Positions 60,730-64,000 of a stretch of 64,000 nucleotides of DNA are shown here, one piece after another. Position 1 is the first letter of the stretch. Every line of letters starts with the position of its first letter. Both the position numbers and the translations under genes were made by a program. Where the stretch lies: positions 62,001-126,000 of the forward strand of contig NZ_JBGIYY010000013.1 of the NCBI RefSeq assembly GCF_041380235.1, given 5' to 3'. This DNA is from Glaciecola sp041380235 (GTDB lineage Bacteria; Pseudomonadota; Gammaproteobacteria; Enterobacterales; Alteromonadaceae). The notes under the pieces are model-generated. The model ran no database searches and had not been told where the DNA came from. It was given only the letters and a program-made list of their open reading frames with translations.

Positions 60730-61962
60730 ATGAGCAAGAAGTCGTTAGCCAAGGATAAAATCAAAATACTGTTGTTAGAAGGTCTTCACAGCAGTGCCTT
60801 AGAGACTTTCGAAAGTGCAGGCTACACTAATATTGAATCGCTAAAGACCTCTCTCTCTGAAGATGAGTTAATCGAAAAGATAAAGGACGCCCACTTTGTT
60901 GGCATTCGCTCCCGCACTCAACTCACTGAGAACGTGGTTGCGCATGCACACAAGCTTGTTGCAGTAGGATGTTTTTGTATTGGAACCAATCAGGTAGACC
61001 TGCAGGCGCATTTGATCAGAGGCATACCAGTGTTTAACGCGCCATTTTCAAACACGCGTTCGGTTGCTGAACTAGTGCTCGGGCAAATTATTATTTTACT
61101 ACGAGACATACCCAGTAAAAACGCAAAAGCACATCGCGGAGAGTGGGAAAAAAGCGCTGTAGATTCATATGAAGCCAGAGGAAAAACTCTAGGTATTATC
61201 GGCTATGGGCATATTGGCACGCAGCTCAGTATTCTTGCCGAGCATTTAGGTATGCGGGTGCAATTTTACGATATTGAAGATAAGTTAGTGCTAGGCAATT
61301 CAATGCAGGTTAAGTCGCTCAAAAAATTACTCAACACCTCTGATATAGTCAGCTTACATGTTCCCGAAACCACCCATACTCAAAATATGATTGGTAAAAA
61401 AGAGCTCGCTGAGATGAAAGCAGGGGCAATATTGATCAACGCTGCGCGAGGCACAGTGATTGATATTGATGCGCTATGTGACGCACTCGACAGCGGTAAG
61501 TTAAATGGTGCAGCGATTGACGTGTTTCCGATTGAGCCAAGCTCAAACAGCGAAAAATTCGAATCTCCGCTTCGTAAATACGATAACGTCATTTTGACCC
61601 CTCATGTTGGCGGAAGCACACAAGAAGCGCAGCAAAATATTGGTATCGAAGTGGCTGGCAAATTAATTAAGTATTCAGACAATGGCTCGACGCTGTCGGC
61701 TGTGAACTTCCCCGAAGTCTCATTACCTGCGCATATCGACCGCTCTCGTCTATTGCACATTCACACAAACCGTCCAGGCGTGCTCACGCAAATTAACCAA
61801 GCCTTTGCCAACAAGGGCATTAACATTGCGGCGCAATACCTGCAGACTAATCAAGAAATTGGGTATGTGGTCGTTGACGTCGAAGCAGAAAATGCCGATG
61901 AAGCCTTTGAGCACCTAGCGCAGATTGAAGGAACCATTAAAACTCGCATGCTGCATTGGTAA
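60730..61962 (+). CDS. serA: D-3-phosphoglycerate dehydrogenase
   Basis: 410 residues (E. coli 410) from ATG 60730, with AAGAG 7 nt upstream; the frame extends nine codons further without homology. It oxidises 3-phosphoglycerate, the first step of serine synthesis. Visible are the substrate and NAD domains (CFCIGTNQVDL, FNAPFSNTRSVAEL, LGIIGYGHIGTQLSIL), catalytic Arg and His regions (NAARGTVIDID, LTPHVGGSTQEAQ), and a C-terminal ACT domain from about 335 (HIHTNRPGVLTQINQAFANK), the usual serine feedback site. Followed by a strong terminator. Confidence 0.97.
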   Translation: MSKKSLAKDKIKILLLEGLHSSALETFESAGYTNIESLKTSLSEDELIEKIKDAHFVGIRSRTQLTENVVAHAHKLVAVGCFCIGTNQVDLQAHLIRGIPVFNAPFSNTRSVAELVLGQIIILLRDIPSKNAKAHRGEWEKSAVDSYEARGKTLGIIGYGHIGTQLSILAEHLGMRVQFYDIEDKLVLGNSMQVKSLKKLLNTSDIVSLHVPETTHTQNMIGKKELAEMKAGAILINAARGTVIDIDALCDALDSGKLNGAAIDVFPIEPSSNSEKFESPLRKYDNVILTPHVGGSTQEAQQNIGIEVAGKLIKYSDNGSTLSAVNFPEVSLPAHIDRSRLLHIHTNRPGVLTQINQAFANKGINIAAQYLQTNQEIGYVVVDVEAENADEAFEHLAQIEGTIKTRMLHW

Positions 61963-61984
61963 ATTAAACTTCATCGATACAAAC

Positions 61985-62022
61985 AAAAACGGCGCTTTAC
62001 TGAATGTAAGCGCCGTTTTTTT
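61985..62022. terminator. Bidirectional terminator after serA
   Basis: AAAAACGGCGCTT-AC (61985-62000, one bulged T) pairs with GTAAGCGCCGTTTTT (62006-62020), with T-runs on both strands. It ends serA and the convergent DUF481 gene. Confidence 0.92.
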
Positions 62023-62036
62023 ATGAGCGAATCTAC

Positions 62037-62786
62037 TTAAAAGAAGCTATAAACCAGGGTAGCTGCGGTTTCTGTGTCAAGCTTTTCAAGGCCGTCTGCA
62101 ACATCCGAGTTATGGTCAAACTTAATCGAAACTTTCAATGATAAGCCGCCAGCAATTTGTGCCGTTAGCGCACTTTCAATACGTGTTTTTACATTGTCAG
62201 CGCCATATTCTGTTGAAAATGTTTGCGTAAAACGTGAAGTATCCGAAATGTTCCAATTGTAGTTAAATGCGCCACGAACAATTGCACCGTTTACACTTTC
62301 ACCGGTTTGATCTTCGGCAAAAGAGTAACCAGGACCGATACTGTAATCAAAAGATGATTTATCGTCTTCCCAAACCATCTGGTTCCAACCGGCTGCAACC
62401 GTGCCTTGATACTTAAAGTTACTAAAACGATTGTCTTCATACGATGCGAAAGCAAACAATCTGTGTGCCGGGTTCTCTAGCTTGTAGTTTCCCTGGGCAG
62501 ATGCAAAGAATTTTTGCTCTGTGGTTCTATCTACATCCTCACCAGCGGCGTCTTGAACGGTATCGCTTTTGTACAAGCCTTCGATAAGATAGACGTTGCT
62601 CCATCCTTCTAACTCTTGCGTAGCGTTCAAGCCAGCAGAGATAGAGGTGGTTTCAGTGTTACCTGAGGTCACGATAAATCCAAACTCACCGTCCATAGTA
62701 AAGGATTTTTTCTCTTCGTCTTGAGCAAGGGCAGCAGAAGAAGCCAAGCCAAGTAAAACGGCAAGGGAGAGATATTTAATATTCAT
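62037..62786 (-). CDS. DUF481 outer-membrane beta-barrel protein
   Basis: 249 residues with a signal peptide (ending ALAQDEE). The mature part is made of short alternating amphipathic strands: TMDGEFGFIVTSGNTETTSIS, KYQGTVAAGWNQMVWED and SFDYSIGPGYSF. It ends in aromatic LVYSFF, the terminal Phe expected of outer-membrane barrels. It belongs to the DUF481 (YdiY-like, salt-induced outer membrane protein) family. Function is unknown. A paralogue lies directly upstream. GGAT precedes the ATG. Confidence 0.9.
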   Translation of the reverse strand: MNIKYLSLAVLLGLASSAALAQDEEKKSFTMDGEFGFIVTSGNTETTSISAGLNATQELEGWSNVYLIEGLYKSDTVQDAAGEDVDRTTEQKFFASAQGNYKLENPAHRLFAFASYEDNRFSNFKYQGTVAAGWNQMVWEDDKSSFDYSIGPGYSFAEDQTGESVNGAIVRGAFNYNWNISDTSRFTQTFSTEYGADNVKTRIESALTAQIAGGLSLKVSIKFDHNSDVADGLEKLDTETAATLVYSFF

Positions 62787-62892
62787 AGGGCATCCATTTA
62801 TTTTTTATATGATTGTATTAAGCGACTACCGGTAAAACCGACTGCCTAAATTCTAGGGCGCGTATAGTATACAAAATAAACAAGTAAACCAA

Positions 62893-63726
62893 TTAAAAAA
62901 ACTGATAGACCATAGAAATACTGGTCTGTGTTGTAAAATTGTCTACATTTCGCGACACATTTTCATCCAAGTTGACCTCAAAGCTAACTTTCATCGCAAG
63001 ACGCTCAATTATTTTTGCACTAACTGAGGTTTGCGATCTCGCTCTTCGGTTAACTTTCCCCATTTCTGCGCTAATCGATTGTCTAAATCTAGCGTCATTT
63101 TCAAAACGATATGCATAATTGGCAGTTGCTCTAACAATCATTTCTTCAATCAGCAGACCTGTATCTTGTTGCTCCGATCTGGCCCAGCCTGGTCCAAAAC
63201 TATAGCGAAATTCAGTGTGCTCTTCTTTCCAAGCTAAATGACTCCACCCAATGACCGAAGTAAATTGATTGCGAAGCTGCAAAAACTCGTTGTCGTCAAA
63301 TTCTGTGTAAGTAAAAAAACGATAGTCAGGATTCAGCAGCTTATAGTCAAATTGTGCGGATAATTGCAAGCGGCTGTTCTCATTTTTTTGCTTATCAATT
63401 TCGGTATTGCGCTGCAGGGCCTGCATGAAATATGTATTACTCCAGCTTTCGAGCTCATGTTCAGCATCTAAGGCTAGCTTAACCATCGTTGTATTGGTGT
63501 TACCAGTGGTAATTAATACGCCAACTTCGCCATCCAGCTCAAAAGTAGGGAGCTCTTCTGCCTCTTCTTCTTCAAAAGTGGGGTGAGTGTTCAGCAGTCT
63601 AATTAGATTGCGTTTTGCGCTTGGACTCTTGAAAAAATCAGAGGCTTTTGGCTCTAACTCTAAAGACATCTCAGCAAAAGAAGATACGGTGAAAATTAGC
63701 AATAAAATGGATAGTAGTATTTTCAT
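62893..63726 (-). CDS. DUF481 outer-membrane beta-barrel protein (paralogue)
   Basis: 277 residues, clearly related to the 62037-62786 protein: GEVGVLITTGNTNTTMVKLALDAEHELESWSN, FDDNEFLQLRNQFTSVIGWSHL and FRYSFGPGWARSEQQDTG align step by step, and both end in a Val-Tyr-x-Phe-Phe. It has a signal peptide (ending SSFAEM) and an additional Glu-rich N-terminal segment of about 40 residues (including EEEEAEELPTFELDG). The pair is a tandem duplication with 106 bases between them. The ribosome-binding site is poor. Confidence 0.88.
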   Translation of the reverse strand: MKILLSILLLIFTVSSFAEMSLELEPKASDFFKSPSAKRNLIRLLNTHPTFEEEEAEELPTFELDGEVGVLITTGNTNTTMVKLALDAEHELESWSNTYFMQALQRNTEIDKQKNENSRLQLSAQFDYKLLNPDYRFFTYTEFDDNEFLQLRNQFTSVIGWSHLAWKEEHTEFRYSFGPGWARSEQQDTGLLIEEMIVRATANYAYRFENDARFRQSISAEMGKVNRRARSQTSVSAKIIERLAMKVSFEVNLDENVSRNVDNFTTQTSISMVYQFF

Positions 63727-63802
63727 TAGTCGCGCGAACGTTATAGTTAAATATAAGCCCGCGCAAAGTATTCAGCACTCGCCGAATATGAAATACCGTC
63801 TA

Positions 63803-64000
63803 TTATTTTAGATTGGACGCAATTTTATGCGACTCGGATAGCGCGAACTCGTAGATCATATCATAATTATCATCGCTTAATCCAATGTCCTGCAGAGCGC
63901 TTTGATTCACAGCAGAGTGCTTTGATAGCTCGGCTGCGCCTTTTAAGAACAGCATGCATTGAGCTACGTACAATACGTTCGCATCAAATCCTTGCGTCAC
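63803..64000 (-). CDS. Small protein of unknown function (may be partial at window edge)
   Basis: 65 residues reading from a GTG at the last base of the window. The frame is open to the edge, so the true start may lie outside. The sequence is helical and acidic towards the end (SALQDIGLSDDNYDMIYEFALSESHK), with no signal peptide or known motif. Not recognised. Confidence 0.45.
   Translation of the reverse strand: MTQGFDANVLYVAQCMLFLKGAAELSKHSAVNQSALQDIGLSDDNYDMIYEFALSESHKIASNLK

Noticed and set aside
1..64000. tRNA, rRNA, CRISPR arrays, integrases and insertion-sequence transposases
   Set aside because: None were recognised on either strand.

Overview
The window looks like a chromosome segment of a marine gammaproteobacterium of the Alteromonadales type (Alteromonas/Glaciecola-like). 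This is inferred from E. coli-like gene order in the right third (gcvT-gcvH-gcvP, ubiI-ubiH-pepP-ygfB, 6S RNA, ygfA, rpiA, serA), many secreted lipoproteins and hydrolases, a GlyGly-CTERM tail and a PEP-CTERM-like tail. There are no rRNA, tRNA, CRISPR, transposase or phage-module genes. Nearly all of it is ordinary host chromosome.

Left part (1-21.5 kb): a cut-off PEP-CTERM-like protein, a secreted amidohydrolase, purT, a SEC-C (YchJ-like) protein, a periplasmic catalase-related peroxidase, ilvD, a DUF3010 protein and several small membrane or secreted proteins. Then come a foldback repeat element, an ECF sigma factor with a coupled membrane protein (likely anti-sigma), cysD without cysN, a decayed sirtuin gene (cobB), a BASS transporter, a secreted S9 peptidase, a chemotaxis receptor and a family-3 solute-binding lipoprotein.

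Middle part (21.7-41.6 kb): a cyclophilin with a GlyGly-CTERM tail, then a divergent envelope-lipid locus. One arm is GT2 - VTT membrane protein - GT39, the other is eptA - dgkA, with OmpR-type direct repeats between them. After that come pckA, an alpha/beta hydrolase, a PAS-PAS-GGDEF-EAL protein, a nitrilase-family amidase, a membrane-bound HTH-TPR regulator divergent from a CsgG-like lipoprotein, a broken gntR gene beside a BenE-type transporter that keeps a GntR-like operator, and a large secreted choice-of-anchor I protein.

Right part (41.6-64 kb): the glycine cleavage genes gcvT-H-P are followed closely by a CBS-pair protein and a contractile-injection-type tail sheath protein with no other injection-system gene nearby. 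This is the most unusual item here. Further right are a LysR regulator, a second secreted amidohydrolase, a frameshifted solute-binding protein, a DsbB-like protein and the ygfB-pepP-ubiH-ubiI operon. 6S RNA (ssrS) follows with no zapA beside it. Ribokinase and nucleoside hydrolase genes sit directly upstream of ygfA and rpiA, giving a continuous nucleoside to ribose to ribose-5-phosphate to ribulose-5-phosphate route. serA and two tandem DUF481 outer-membrane proteins close the window.

All calls come from reading the sequence and recalling families; no database search was run.
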